A stretch of DNA of 64,000 nt from Ralstonia pickettii (GTDB taxonomy: Bacteria; Pseudomonadota; Gammaproteobacteria; Burkholderiales; Burkholderiaceae): positions 434,001 through 498,000 of the forward strand of contig NZ_JFZG01000003.1 of the NCBI RefSeq assembly GCF_000607165.1. The letters are read 5' to 3'. How positions within the stretch are numbered: the first letter of the stretch is position 1; the number at the start of each line of letters is the position of its first letter. Under the pieces are notes generated by a model. That model was given only the letters and a program-made list of their open reading frames with translations. It had not been told where the DNA came from and ran no database searches. Position numbers and translations under genes: made by a program. This document shows, piece after piece, positions 39,080 to 50,200 of this stretch.

Positions 39080-40342
39080 ATGAAACGTCGTGAGCTGTTG
39101 AAGCTGTCTGCCGTCGCCGCCGCAACGCTGTTGTCCGTGTCGAACTTCGCGTTTGCTCAGGCAAAGGACCCGATCAAGGTCGGTATCCTGCATTCGCTGT
39201 CGGGCACCATGGCCATCTCCGAAACGTCGCTGAAAGACGTGGCGCTGATGACGATCGACGAGATCAACAAGAGCGGTGGTGTGCTGGGCCGCAAGCTGGA
39301 ACCGGTGGTGGTGGACCCGGCTTCGAACTGGCCGCTGTTTGCCGAGAAGGCACGTGGCCTGCTGACGCAGGACAAGGTGGCCGTGACGTTCGGCTGCTGG
39401 ACGTCGGTGTCGCGCAAGTCGGTGCTGCCCGTCTATGAAGAGTTGAACGGCCTGCTGTTCTACCCGGTGCAGTACGAAGGCGAAGAGATGTCGAAGAACG
39501 TCTTCTACACCGGCGCGGCGCCCAACCAGCAAGCCATTCCGGCGGTGGAATACCTGATGAGCAAGGAAGGCGGCGGCGCCAAGCGCTTCTTCCTGCTCGG
39601 TACCGATTACGTCTACCCGCGCACGACCAACAAGATCCTGCGCGCGTTCCTGCACAGCAAGGGCGTGAAGGACAGCGACATCGAAGAGGTCTACACCCCG
39701 TTTGGTCACTCCGACTATCAGACCATCGTCGCCAACATCAAGAAGTTCTCGCAGGGCGGCAAAACCGCTGTCATTTCCACCATCAACGGCGATTCGAACG
39801 TGCCGTTCTACAAGGAACTCGGCAACGCTGGCCTGAAGGCCAAGGATGTACCGGTGGTGGCCTTCTCGGTGGGTGAAGAAGAACTGCGCGGCATCGACAC
39901 CAAGCCGCTGGCCGGCCAGTTGGCAGCGTGGAACTACTTCATGTCGGTCAAGAACCCGGTCAATGACGACTTCAAGAAGAAGTGGGCTGCGTGGGTCAAG
40001 TCCAACAACCTGCCGGGCGGTGACAAGCGCGTCACCAACGACCCGATGGAAGCCACCTACGTCGGCATCATGATGTGGAAACAGGCCGTGGAAAAGGCCG
40101 GTTCCACCGATGTAGACAAGGTCCGCAAGGCGATGTACGGCCAGCAGTTCAAGGCACCGTCGGGCTTCACGCTGGTGATGAACAACAACCATCACCTGAG
40201 CAAGCCCGTGATGATCGGCGAGGTGCGCGGCGATGGCCAGTTCAACGTCGTGTGGAAGACGCCGACGGTGATTCGCGCCAAGCCGTGGAGCCCGTACATC
40301 CCCGGCAACGAGGGCAAGCCTGACATGGTTGCAAGCAAGTGA
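39080..40342 (+). CDS. urtA: Urea ABC transporter, substrate-binding protein
   Basis: A 420-residue periplasmic urea-binding protein. The N-terminus KRRELLKLSAVAAA is Tat-like, with cleavage likely after FAFA. The mature start DPIKVGILHSLSGTMAISE and VTFGCWTSVSRKSVLPVYEE and NGLLFYPVQYEGEE are marks of UrtA/FmdD-type proteins. It heads urtABCDE behind a sigma-54 promoter, and the urease genes follow, so urea is the natural ligand. Confidence 0.94.
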   Translation: MKRRELLKLSAVAAATLLSVSNFAFAQAKDPIKVGILHSLSGTMAISETSLKDVALMTIDEINKSGGVLGRKLEPVVVDPASNWPLFAEKARGLLTQDKVAVTFGCWTSVSRKSVLPVYEELNGLLFYPVQYEGEEMSKNVFYTGAAPNQQAIPAVEYLMSKEGGGAKRFFLLGTDYVYPRTTNKILRAFLHSKGVKDSDIEEVYTPFGHSDYQTIVANIKKFSQGGKTAVISTINGDSNVPFYKELGNAGLKAKDVPVVAFSVGEEELRGIDTKPLAGQLAAWNYFMSVKNPVNDDFKKKWAAWVKSNNLPGGDKRVTNDPMEATYVGIMMWKQAVEKAGSTDVDKVRKAMYGQQFKAPSGFTLVMNNNHHLSKPVMIGEVRGDGQFNVVWKTPTVIRAKPWSPYIPGNEGKPDMVASK

Positions 40343-40353
40343 TGTGGTCAGGT

Positions 40354-40384
40354 GGGCCGGCCATGTGTCTAACGTAGCCGGTCC
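40354..40384 (+). other. Stem-loop between urtA and urtB
   Basis: GGGCCGGC (40354-40361) pairs with GCCGGTCC (40377-40384), with one G-T pair. It lies 12 nt after the urtA stop and is followed by TTTG. Such stems after a binding-protein gene often protect its message, so the binding protein is made in excess over the membrane parts. Confidence 0.5.
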
Positions 40385-40448
40385 TTTGAACGACGCTGTA
40401 CGACGTGGCGGACCGGTTTCGACATCGGCCGCCACGTATCGGATTGCC

Positions 40449-42068
<1,620 letters not shown>

Positions 42069-42069
42069 T

Positions 42070-43239
42070 ATGACGACGACCAAGTTTTCTCTCGATATTC
42101 CGGCGCGCATGCCGTTGCTCTCGCGGCGCGGATGGTCTGCGCTGGTGCTGGTGTCGCTTATCGTGTGCATTGGCGCGCCGGTGTGCGCGCTGCTCGTGCC
42201 GGCAGGCAGCCCGCTGCATCTGTCGGCGTATGCGCTCACGCTCGTCGGCAAGATCATGTGCTACGCCCTTGCGGCGCTGGCGCTCGATCTGGTGTGGGGC
42301 TATTGCGGCATCCTCAGCCTCGGCCATGGCGTGTTTTTCGCGCTGGGGGGCTATGCGATGGGTATGTACCTGATGCGCGCCATCGGCCGTGAAGGTGTGT
42401 ACAAGAGCGATCTGCCGGACTTCATGGTCTTCCTCGACTGGAAGGAGCTGCCCTGGTTCTGGCACGGTACCGAGCACTTCGCCTGGGCCGCGCTGCTGGT
42501 GGTGTTGGTGCCCGGCGTGCTGGCATGGCTGTTCGGGTTCTTCGCCTTCCGCTCACGCGTCAAGGGCGTGTACCTGTCCATCATCACGCAGGCGATGACG
42601 TATGCGGCCATGCTGCTGTTCTTCCGCAACGAGACGGGCTTTGGCGGCAACAACGGCTTTACGGATTTCAAGCGCATTCTCGGCTTCCCGATCTCTGCAT
42701 TGCCAACCCGCACCGTGCTGTTCGTCGCAACGTTCGTCGCCTTGGCCCTGGCGTTCATTGCGTGCCGCGCCATCGTCACGTCCAAGTTCGGCCGCGTGGT
42801 CACTGCCATCCGAGATGCCGAAGCACGCGTGATGTTCTCCGGCTACAACCCGCTCGGCTACAAGCTGTTCGTGTGGACGTTCTCGGCAGTGCTGTGCGGC
42901 ATTGCGGGCGCGCTCTACGTGCCGCAGGTCGGCATCATCAACCCGGGCGAGATGTCGCCGGGCAATTCGATCGAGATGGCGGTGTGGGTGGCCGTGGGCG
43001 GGCGCGGCACCTTGATCGGCCCGATCATCGGTGCGTTCCTCGTCAACGGGGCCAAGACGTTGCTGACCGCATGGGTGCCTGAATATTGGTTGTTTGTGCT
43101 CGGGGCGATCTTCGTGCTGGTGACGCTGTATCTGCCGAACGGCGTGCTGGGGCTGATGGGCAAGCTGCGCATGCAAAAGCGTGCGCCCACGCAAGCCAAG
43201 GCGCATGAAGCCGCGACCGTCACCGGAGACCACGCATGA
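42070..43239 (+). CDS. urtC: Urea ABC transporter, permease UrtC
   Basis: A 389-residue LivM-type membrane permease with about ten hydrophobic segments. The family blocks LDLVWGYCGILSLGHGVFFALGGYAMGMYLM and AVGGRGTLIGPIIGAFLVNGAK are intact. It starts 1 nt after urtB and overlaps urtD by 4 nt. Confidence 0.93.
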   Translation: MTTTKFSLDIPARMPLLSRRGWSALVLVSLIVCIGAPVCALLVPAGSPLHLSAYALTLVGKIMCYALAALALDLVWGYCGILSLGHGVFFALGGYAMGMYLMRAIGREGVYKSDLPDFMVFLDWKELPWFWHGTEHFAWAALLVVLVPGVLAWLFGFFAFRSRVKGVYLSIITQAMTYAAMLLFFRNETGFGGNNGFTDFKRILGFPISALPTRTVLFVATFVALALAFIACRAIVTSKFGRVVTAIRDAEARVMFSGYNPLGYKLFVWTFSAVLCGIAGALYVPQVGIINPGEMSPGNSIEMAVWVAVGGRGTLIGPIIGAFLVNGAKTLLTAWVPEYWLFVLGAIFVLVTLYLPNGVLGLMGKLRMQKRAPTQAKAHEAATVTGDHA

Positions 43240-44087
43240 GCACCTTCACCGAACTCCCCGATCGCGCGGAGACCGGCACCGCCACCGGCATGGGCCATGT
43301 GGTTGAGCCGGACACGATCGATGTCTCGCACGGCGCCATCCTGTACCTCGAAGATGTGACTGTGCGCTTCGGCGGCTTCCGCGCGCTGAATGCGCTCACG
43401 CTGTCGATCGACCATGGTGAGCTGCGCTGCATCATCGGCCCCAACGGCGCGGGCAAGACCACGATGATGGACGTGATCACTGGCAAGACGGGGCCGCGCA
43501 ACGCCGACGTAACGGGTCGCGTGTTCCTCGGGCAGACCATCGACCTGCTGCGCCTGACCGAACCGCGCATCGCGCAGATCGGCATCGGCCGCAAGTTCCA
43601 GAAGCCGACCGTGTTCGAGCAGCACACCGTGTGGGAAAACCTGGAACTGGCGATGAAGGCCGACAAGCGCTGGTGGGTGTCGCTGCGCGCGCGTCTGCTG
43701 AACGACGGCCGCCAGCGCATCGAAGAAACCCTCGGCCGCATCCACCTGGAAGCCGAGGCGTATCGGCCCGCCGGGCTGCTCTCGCACGGTCAGAAGCAGC
43801 GGCTTGAGATCGGCATGCTGCTGATGCAACAACCGCAACTGCTGTTGCTCGATGAGCCCGTTGCCGGCATGACGGATGAAGAGACGATGCAGCTCGCCGC
43901 GTTGCTCAACGGCCTGCGCGGCACGTGCTCGATCATGGTCGTGGAGCACGACATGGAGTTTGTCGCCGCGCTGGCGGGGGCGGAAGGGCGCGTGACCGTG
44001 CTTGCCGAAGGCAGCGTTCTGGCCGAAGGCACGCTCGATGCCGTCAAGCGCGATGAGCGGGTGATCGAATCCTATCTGGGGCGCTAG
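43236..44087 (+). CDS. urtD: Urea ABC transporter, ATP-binding protein UrtD
   Basis: A 283-residue ABC ATPase. Walker A is GPNGAGKTTMMD (about residues 68-79), the signature region is LLSHGQKQRLEIGMLLMQQP (SHGQK variant) and Walker B is LLLLDEPVAGMT. An extra 35-residue N-terminal segment precedes the domain. Its ATG overlaps the urtC stop by 4 nt. Confidence 0.94.
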   Translation: MSTFTELPDRAETGTATGMGHVVEPDTIDVSHGAILYLEDVTVRFGGFRALNALTLSIDHGELRCIIGPNGAGKTTMMDVITGKTGPRNADVTGRVFLGQTIDLLRLTEPRIAQIGIGRKFQKPTVFEQHTVWENLELAMKADKRWWVSLRARLLNDGRQRIEETLGRIHLEAEAYRPAGLLSHGQKQRLEIGMLLMQQPQLLLLDEPVAGMTDEETMQLAALLNGLRGTCSIMVVEHDMEFVAALAGAEGRVTVLAEGSVLAEGTLDAVKRDERVIESYLGR

Positions 44088-44229
44088 AAGACTCTGCAAA
44101 ACGACTGCGCGTCCCGATCTTGCCCCTGTGATGCTCGCCGTACCCGTGTACGGCTGCGCTTCTCAGGCCAACATCGGACCGCTCGCTACGTTTTTCAGAG
44201 CCCCCCTCAAGGCAAAAGGAAAGAACGCG

Positions 44230-44922
44230 ATGCTACAGGTCCAGCAACTGAACCAGTTCTACGGCGGCAGCCACATCCTGCGCAATGTCAGCTTCGACGT
44301 GCCGTCGGCCAAGCTGACCACGCTGCTTGGCCGCAACGGTGTCGGCAAGACGACCTTGCTCAAATGCCTGATGGGCGTGGTGCCCACCGCCAGCGGCGTG
44401 ATCGATTGGGAAGGCCGCACCATCCAGAAGCTGCCAGCTTACGAGCGCGTCTCGCAGGGGCTCGCCTATGTGCCGCAGGGGCGCGAGATTTTCCCGCGCC
44501 TGACGGTGGAAGAGAACCTGCTGATTGGTGCGGCCGCCAAGCGTGCACCTTCCAAAGTGCCCGATTCCATCTATGAATTGTTTCCGGTGCTCAAGGAGAT
44601 GAGGGGCCGGCGCGGTGGCGACCTCTCGGGCGGCCAGCAGCAGCAACTGGCCATCGGCCGCGCGCTGATGAGCGAGCCGCGCCTGCTGATCCTGGACGAG
44701 CCGACCGAAGGCATCCAGCCGTCGATCATTCAGGAGATCGGCCGCACGCTGCGCCGCCTCGTGGACGAGTTCGGCATGTCAGTGCTGCTGGTCGAGCAGT
44801 ACTACGACTTTGCCCGCAGCATTGCCGACCGCTACGTCGTCATGAGCCGCGGTGAAGTCATTGCCAGCGGCGACGGCGCCAACATGGAGGCCGATGGCGT
44901 GCGCGATCTGGTGGCGGTTTGA
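44230..44922 (+). CDS. urtE: Urea ABC transporter, ATP-binding protein UrtE
   Basis: A 230-residue LivF-type ATPase. Walker A is LLGRNGVGKTTLLKCLMG, the signature is LSGGQQQQLAIGRALMS and Walker B is LLILDEPTEGIQPS. The ATG at 44230 has AAAGGAAAG upstream and gives the family length. The longer frame from 44128 covers a 7-bp perfect hairpin (44137-44154) and is unlikely. It pairs with UrtD as the second nucleotide-binding subunit. Confidence 0.93.
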   Translation: MLQVQQLNQFYGGSHILRNVSFDVPSAKLTTLLGRNGVGKTTLLKCLMGVVPTASGVIDWEGRTIQKLPAYERVSQGLAYVPQGREIFPRLTVEENLLIGAAAKRAPSKVPDSIYELFPVLKEMRGRRGGDLSGGQQQQLAIGRALMSEPRLLILDEPTEGIQPSIIQEIGRTLRRLVDEFGMSVLLVEQYYDFARSIADRYVVMSRGEVIASGDGANMEADGVRDLVAV

Positions 44923-45004
44923 CGCACAGGTGTCGTGTGAAAAAGTCGGGTGCCAAATGGGCGGCATCTGGCTATGATGGAAAACCTTTCCGTTTGCTTA
45001 GGGT

Positions 45005-45047
45005 GGGCCCCAATCTGAAGCGCGTAGCCGCGTTTCATTGGGGACCC
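45005..45047 (+). promoter_or_regulatory. Strong stem-loop in the ureD 5' untranslated region
   Basis: CCCCAAT (45008-45014) pairs with ATTGGGG (45037-45043), and GAAGCGCG (45017-45024) pairs with CGCGTTTC (45029-45036) around the loop TAGC; GGG/CCC can extend the base. That is about 15-18 base pairs with one small bulge. A -10-like TATGAT lies upstream at 44973-44978, so the stem is probably transcribed. It ends 18 nt before the ureD ATG and has no T-tract. Confidence 0.55.
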
Positions 45048-45065
45048 CTCCCGATTGCATGACCG

Positions 45066-45953
45066 ATGCGCCATCCCGATTTTCCTGTTCCGCCGCAGGC
45101 CTCCGCATTTGCATCCTGGGAAGCCTCATTGCGCCTGGCGTTTGCGCGGCGCGGTGAGCGCACCGTGCTGGCCACCTGCCGGCATCAGGGGCCGCTGCGG
45201 GTGCAGAAGGCGCTGTATCCGGAAGGCGAGGGCGTCTGCCATGCCGTGATGCTGCATCCGCCCGCAGGCATTGCCGGCGGCGATGTGCTCGATATCGACA
45301 TCGAAGTCGGTGCCGATGCGCATGCGGTCCTGACCACGCCCGGCGCCACCAAGTGGTACAAGTCGCTCGGCCGCACGGCCACACAGCGTGTTGCCATCCG
45401 CATGGATGCAGACGCGCGGCTCGACTGGCTGCCGCAAGAGAACATCGTCTTCAACCAGGCCTGCCCGATCATCGACCTGACGCTGGATCTGGCACCGGGC
45501 GCCACCGCCATCGGCTGGGACACGACCATGCTCGGCCGCCACGCTGCCGGTGAATCGTGGGCCGAAGGCCGCATCGCCATGCGCACCGCATTGCGTTGCA
45601 ACGGCCAGCCGCTGTGGATTGAATCGGCCGCCTTCGACACGCAATCGCCCATGCTGAACGCGACGACGGGCATGGCCGGCTTCCACGTCGTCGGCACGCT
45701 CTGGGCCGTGGGCGCGGGCGCGACCGATGCCCTGGCCGAATCGATGGCCGAGCACCTGCCGTACAACGATGACCTGCGCGCAGGCGTCACGTGCCTCACG
45801 CAAGATGCGCCCGGCCTGCCAAACGTTTTGCTGCTGCGCGTGCTTGCACGCCGGCCTGAAGATGCACGCGCCCTGTTGTCGCAGACATGGCTGGCGCTGC
45901 GCGAACCGATGCATGGCGTAGCGGGCCGTCCGCTGCGCCTGTGGGCCACATGA
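45066..45953 (+). CDS. ureD: Urease accessory protein UreD
   Basis: A 295-residue urease maturation factor that works with UreF and UreG to load nickel onto the apoenzyme. Family blocks are QKALYPEGEGVCHAVMLHPPAGIAGGD, LTTPGATKWYKS and LDWLPQENIVFNQA. No good Shine-Dalgarno sequence precedes the ATG, and a strong hairpin lies just upstream. It starts the urease cluster 143 nt after urtE. Confidence 0.93.
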   Translation: MRHPDFPVPPQASAFASWEASLRLAFARRGERTVLATCRHQGPLRVQKALYPEGEGVCHAVMLHPPAGIAGGDVLDIDIEVGADAHAVLTTPGATKWYKSLGRTATQRVAIRMDADARLDWLPQENIVFNQACPIIDLTLDLAPGATAIGWDTTMLGRHAAGESWAEGRIAMRTALRCNGQPLWIESAAFDTQSPMLNATTGMAGFHVVGTLWAVGAGATDALAESMAEHLPYNDDLRAGVTCLTQDAPGLPNVLLLRVLARRPEDARALLSQTWLALREPMHGVAGRPLRLWAT

Positions 45954-46021
45954 TGGCGACGTGACCCCGCATCGCCCGATCTGAACTGAACTGAATTGAC
46001 CCTCACCGAAGAGAGCCCCTC

Positions 46022-46324
46022 GTGGAACTGACCCCGCGCGAAAAAGACAAGCTGCTGATCTTCACCGCCGCCTTGCTGGCCGAGCGCCGCAAGGGCCGTG
46101 GCCTCAAGCTCAACTACCCGGAAGCCGTCGCCTTCATCAGCGCCGCCATCATGGAAGGCGCGCGCGACGGCAAGACCGTCGCCGAGCTGATGCACTACGG
46201 CACCACGCTCCTCACCCGCAATGACGTGATGGACGGCGTGGCCGAGATGATTCCCGACATCCAGGTCGAAGCCACGTTTCCCGACGGCACGAAGCTCGTC
46301 ACCGTCCACCACCCGATCATTTGA
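46022..46324 (+). CDS. ureA: Urease subunit gamma
   Basis: A 100-residue structural subunit, a length usual for the separate gamma form. It has [34 protein letters not shown] and [18 protein letters not shown] blocks (here [20 protein letters not shown]). The start codon is GTG with GAGAG upstream. Confidence 0.95.
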   Translation: MELTPREKDKLLIFTAALLAERRKGRGLKLNYPEAVAFISAAIMEGARDGKTVAELMHYGTTLLTRNDVMDGVAEMIPDIQVEATFPDGTKLVTVHHPII

Positions 46325-46365
46325 AGTTTGAAGTCCGCACGCCACTCACCACTACGAGTCCTGCC

Positions 46366-46983
46366 ATGACGCATACCCTGTCTCGCTTCGTCCGGCCCGC
46401 TGCGGCCATTGCGCTCACGTTTGGCGCCTCCGTTGCCTTTGCTCACCCGGGGCATCCGGGCCATACCGCCGGGGGCAGCCTGCTCGCCGGGTTCCTGCAT
46501 CCGCTCACCGGCGCAGATCACCTGCTGGCGATGGTGGCCGTGGGGGTGTGGAGCGCGCTGGCCTCGCGCTCGGTGCGCGACGCATTGTGGGCACCGGTCG
46601 CCTTTGTTGCGTTGATGATCCTGGGCGCGCTGCTCGGCGCAGGCGGCGTGGCCTTGCCGATGGCCGAGCCGATGATCGCCGCATCGCTGCTGGTGTTCGG
46701 CTTGCTGATTGCCGCACGCGCGCAACTGCCGGCCTGGGGCGGTGCACTGCTGTGCGGCGCATTCGCGCTGTTCCACGGCTATGCGCATGGCACGGAATTC
46801 CCCGCAGGCGCGCAAGCCATGTTCCCGTATTTCGTTGGCGGCTTTGCTGTGGCGACGGCGCTGCTGCATACCGCCGGTATCGGCGCCGGGTTTGCGCTGA
46901 AGCCGCGTCTGGCGTGGCTGGCGCGTCTGTCGGGTGTGGGCGTGGCGCTGTACGGCGCCGGCCTGCTGGCGGCGGCTGTCTGA
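46366..46983 (+). CDS. ureJ: HupE/UreJ family nickel permease-like protein
   Basis: A 205-residue membrane protein inserted between ureA and ureB. After a signal sequence (ending [10 protein letters not shown]) comes the HupE/UreJ motif [20 protein letters not shown], with the His and Asp thought to bind nickel. A second mark is [12 protein letters not shown]. Six or seven hydrophobic segments follow. It probably imports nickel for urease. The ATG at 46366 directly precedes the signal sequence; the in-frame TTG at 46321 overlaps ureA. Confidence 0.92.
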   Translation: MTHTLSRFVRPAAAIALTFGASVAFAHPGHPGHTAGGSLLAGFLHPLTGADHLLAMVAVGVWSALASRSVRDALWAPVAFVALMILGALLGAGGVALPMAEPMIAASLLVFGLLIAARAQLPAWGGALLCGAFALFHGYAHGTEFPAGAQAMFPYFVGGFAVATALLHTAGIGAGFALKPRLAWLARLSGVGVALYGAGLLAAAV

Positions 46984-46993
46984 GGGGCGCGAC

Positions 46994-47299
46994 ATGATCC
47001 CCGGTGAACTCCTCCCGCAAGACGGCGATCTGGAACTCAACGCAGGCCGCCCCACGGTGACAGTCACGGTGGCAAACACGGGCGACCGCCCGGTGCAGAT
47101 CGGCTCGCACTACCACTTCTATGAAGTCAATGACGCGCTGCGCTTTGACCGCGAAGCTGCGCGTGGCTTTCGGCTGAACATCGCCGCCGGTACCGCCGTG
47201 CGTTTCGAGCCGGGGCAGGAGCGCACGGTCGAACTTGTGGCGCTTGCGGGCGATCGCGTGGTCTATGGCTTCGCCGGCCGTGTGATGGGCAAGCTTTGA
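46994..47299 (+). CDS. ureB: Urease subunit beta
   Basis: A 101-residue structural subunit. It begins [19 protein letters not shown] and has the conserved [20 protein letters not shown] and [21 protein letters not shown] end. The ATG at 46994 is 10 nt after the ureJ stop and 13 nt before ureC is reached at its other end. Confidence 0.96.
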   Translation: MIPGELLPQDGDLELNAGRPTVTVTVANTGDRPVQIGSHYHFYEVNDALRFDREAARGFRLNIAAGTAVRFEPGQERTVELVALAGDRVVYGFAGRVMGKL

Positions 47300-47312
47300 A
47301 CGAGGCACGGAC

Positions 47313-49031
<1,719 letters not shown>

Positions 49032-49084
49032 CTGGTGGGTTGGGGTGGGCTGGTTTCTTGTTGTTGGTCCATCCCTCGTATCGT

Positions 49085-49277
49085 CCCCTGCCGGGGCCGA
49101 CTCACTTTTCTTTGTCTTGCCAAAGAAAAGTAAGCAAAAGAAAGGCGCGCCCGAGATGGCGAAAGACTCCTTGGATTTGTGTCGCGGGGAGGGAAGGGAG
49201 GCAAACTCGCTGCGCTCAGACAGCCTCCCTTCTTGATCCTCCCCGCAACAAAAATCCAAGGCGCCATCAAGGGCAGG
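49085..49277 (+). repeat. Left copy of a 193-bp inverted repeat element
   Basis: This segment is nearly identical, in inverted orientation, to 49485-49677 (clear over the full 193 bp with scattered differences). The element has internal dyad symmetry: a 5' part with TTGGATTTGTGTCGCGGGGAGG faces CCTCCCCGC...ATCCAAGGCGCCAT, giving a long imperfect stem. The outer segment with CTTTGTCTTGCCAAAG belongs to a repeat type I recognise as common in Ralstonia, Xanthomonas and Pseudomonas intergenic DNA, where it yields spurious short reading frames. Confidence 0.85.
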
Positions 49278-49328
49278 AACGTCAACGGCCACACCGGCGG
49301 GGAACTGAGGTGGGCGCCGGGGCTCGTT

Positions 49329-49424
49329 GAGTGCGAGTGCGAGTGCGAGTGCGAGTGCGAGTGCGAGTGCGAGTGCGAGTGCGAGTGGAAGTGGAAGTGG
49401 AAGTGGAAGTGGAAGTGGAAGTGC
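49329..49424 (+). repeat. Hexanucleotide microsatellite (16 units)
   Basis: Nine GAGTGC units (49329-49382), one GAGTGG, five AAGTGG and one AAGTGC. All 96 bases are in register. It lies between the two inverted 193-bp elements. Every unit contains GTG, and being a hexamer it keeps any reading frame open, which explains the Ser/Ala, Cys/Glu or His/Ser repeat peptides seen when it is translated. No real gene is apparent. Confidence 0.97.
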
Positions 49425-49484
49425 GTGCGAGGGTTCAGAACGTACAACGGAGTGGCGTGCGGGCAGAAGATTGTGTGCTTTACC

Positions 49485-49677
49485 CCTTGCCCTAGATGGC
49501 GCCTTGAATTTCTGTTGCAGAGAGGAAAAAGAGGGGAGGCCTGTTTGAGCGAAGCGAGTTTGCCTCCCCTCCCTCTCTGCGACATAAATTCAAGGAATCT
49601 TTCGCCATCTCGGGCGCGCCTTTCTTTGCTTACTTTCTTTGGCAAGACAAAGAAAGTGAGTCGCCCCCGGCAGGGGG
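49485..49677 (-). repeat. Right copy of the 193-bp inverted repeat element
   Basis: It is the inverted partner of 49085-49277. In this copy the inner stem uses GGGGAGGC...GCCTCCCC around a loop containing GCGAAGCGAG. Together the two copies and the microsatellite could form a large cruciform. Confidence 0.85.
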
Positions 49678-49730
49678 TGAAACAGCAGCAAACCACTAAG
49701 GCCCGCCCCGGCAGAAAAGAAGAAAACGAG

Positions 49731-49808
49731 CCTCGAACCTCGAAATCCCAGCCTCAGACCCCCAATCACGACCCTCTGACCCTCAAATTCGATACTCCAG
49801 ATATCGAA
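49731..49808. repeat. Degenerate 21-bp tandem repeat, block A
   Basis: Three full 21-bp units and one partial. Each starts with CCTC or a close variant (CCTCGAACC, CCTCAGACC, CCTCTGACC, ACTCCAGAT). On the plus strand the units read as seven-residue repeats and are closed by a TAA at 49809-49811. Confidence 0.6.
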
Positions 49809-49928
49809 TAAGAGCCAACGAAGCAAAGCAATTCGACCGCAGGACCCAATCAGGACAAAACGAGACGCAACCGAAGCAAAAACGCAGAATTTTTCGGGCC
49901 TCCGAGGGCCATGCTCGATGCAAAAAGC

Positions 49929-50159
49929 CTCGTGCTCCAATCTCCGAGCCCGACGTTCGACCCTCAATGCTCGGGATTCGAAACCAAAAGTGTGAAAGTC
50001 GGAGTTCAGAGCCCCACTATTGAGTGTCAGAGCTTGGCAATTGAGCCTCTGAGCCTGACGATTGAGCCTCTGAGTCTGAAGATTGAGGCTCAGAGCCTGA
50101 CGATTGAGGCTCGGAGCTCGACCTTCGAGGCTCGGACCCTGGTATTTGACAGGCTCAGC
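49929..50159. repeat. Degenerate 21-bp tandem repeat, block B (11 units)
   Basis: Eleven 21-bp units fit exactly into 231 bp. The best-conserved ones, in the middle, read close to CTGACGATTGAGCCTCTGAGC. Translated on the plus strand they give heptads such as LTIEPLS, LAIEPLS, LKIEAQS and LTIEARS. It is in the same plus frame as block A, separated by one stop. On the minus strand one open frame (about 50198 to 49590) crosses both blocks without a stop. It ends 41 bp before ureE. Its origin and role are unknown. Confidence 0.75.
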
Positions 50160-50200
50160 TCCATGCTGGGCCGTCATGAGATTGTGAATAGGTTCCAACG

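Noticed and set aside
49085-49677. Insertion sequence with a transposase
   Set aside because: The inverted copies enclose only 207 bp of repeats, with no transposase frame.
49179-49811. A 210-codon plus-strand frame and similar minus-strand frames with long Cys-Glu, Trp-Lys or His-Ser/His-Phe repeats
   Set aside because: They are translations of the hexanucleotide tract and the inverted elements. The frames stay open because the repeat unit is six bases.
49590-50198. A 202-codon minus-strand frame crossing both 21-bp repeat blocks
   Set aside because: It ends in the common 193-bp element, starts 3 nt from ureE on the opposite strand and has no ribosome site. Kept only as part of the repeat finding.
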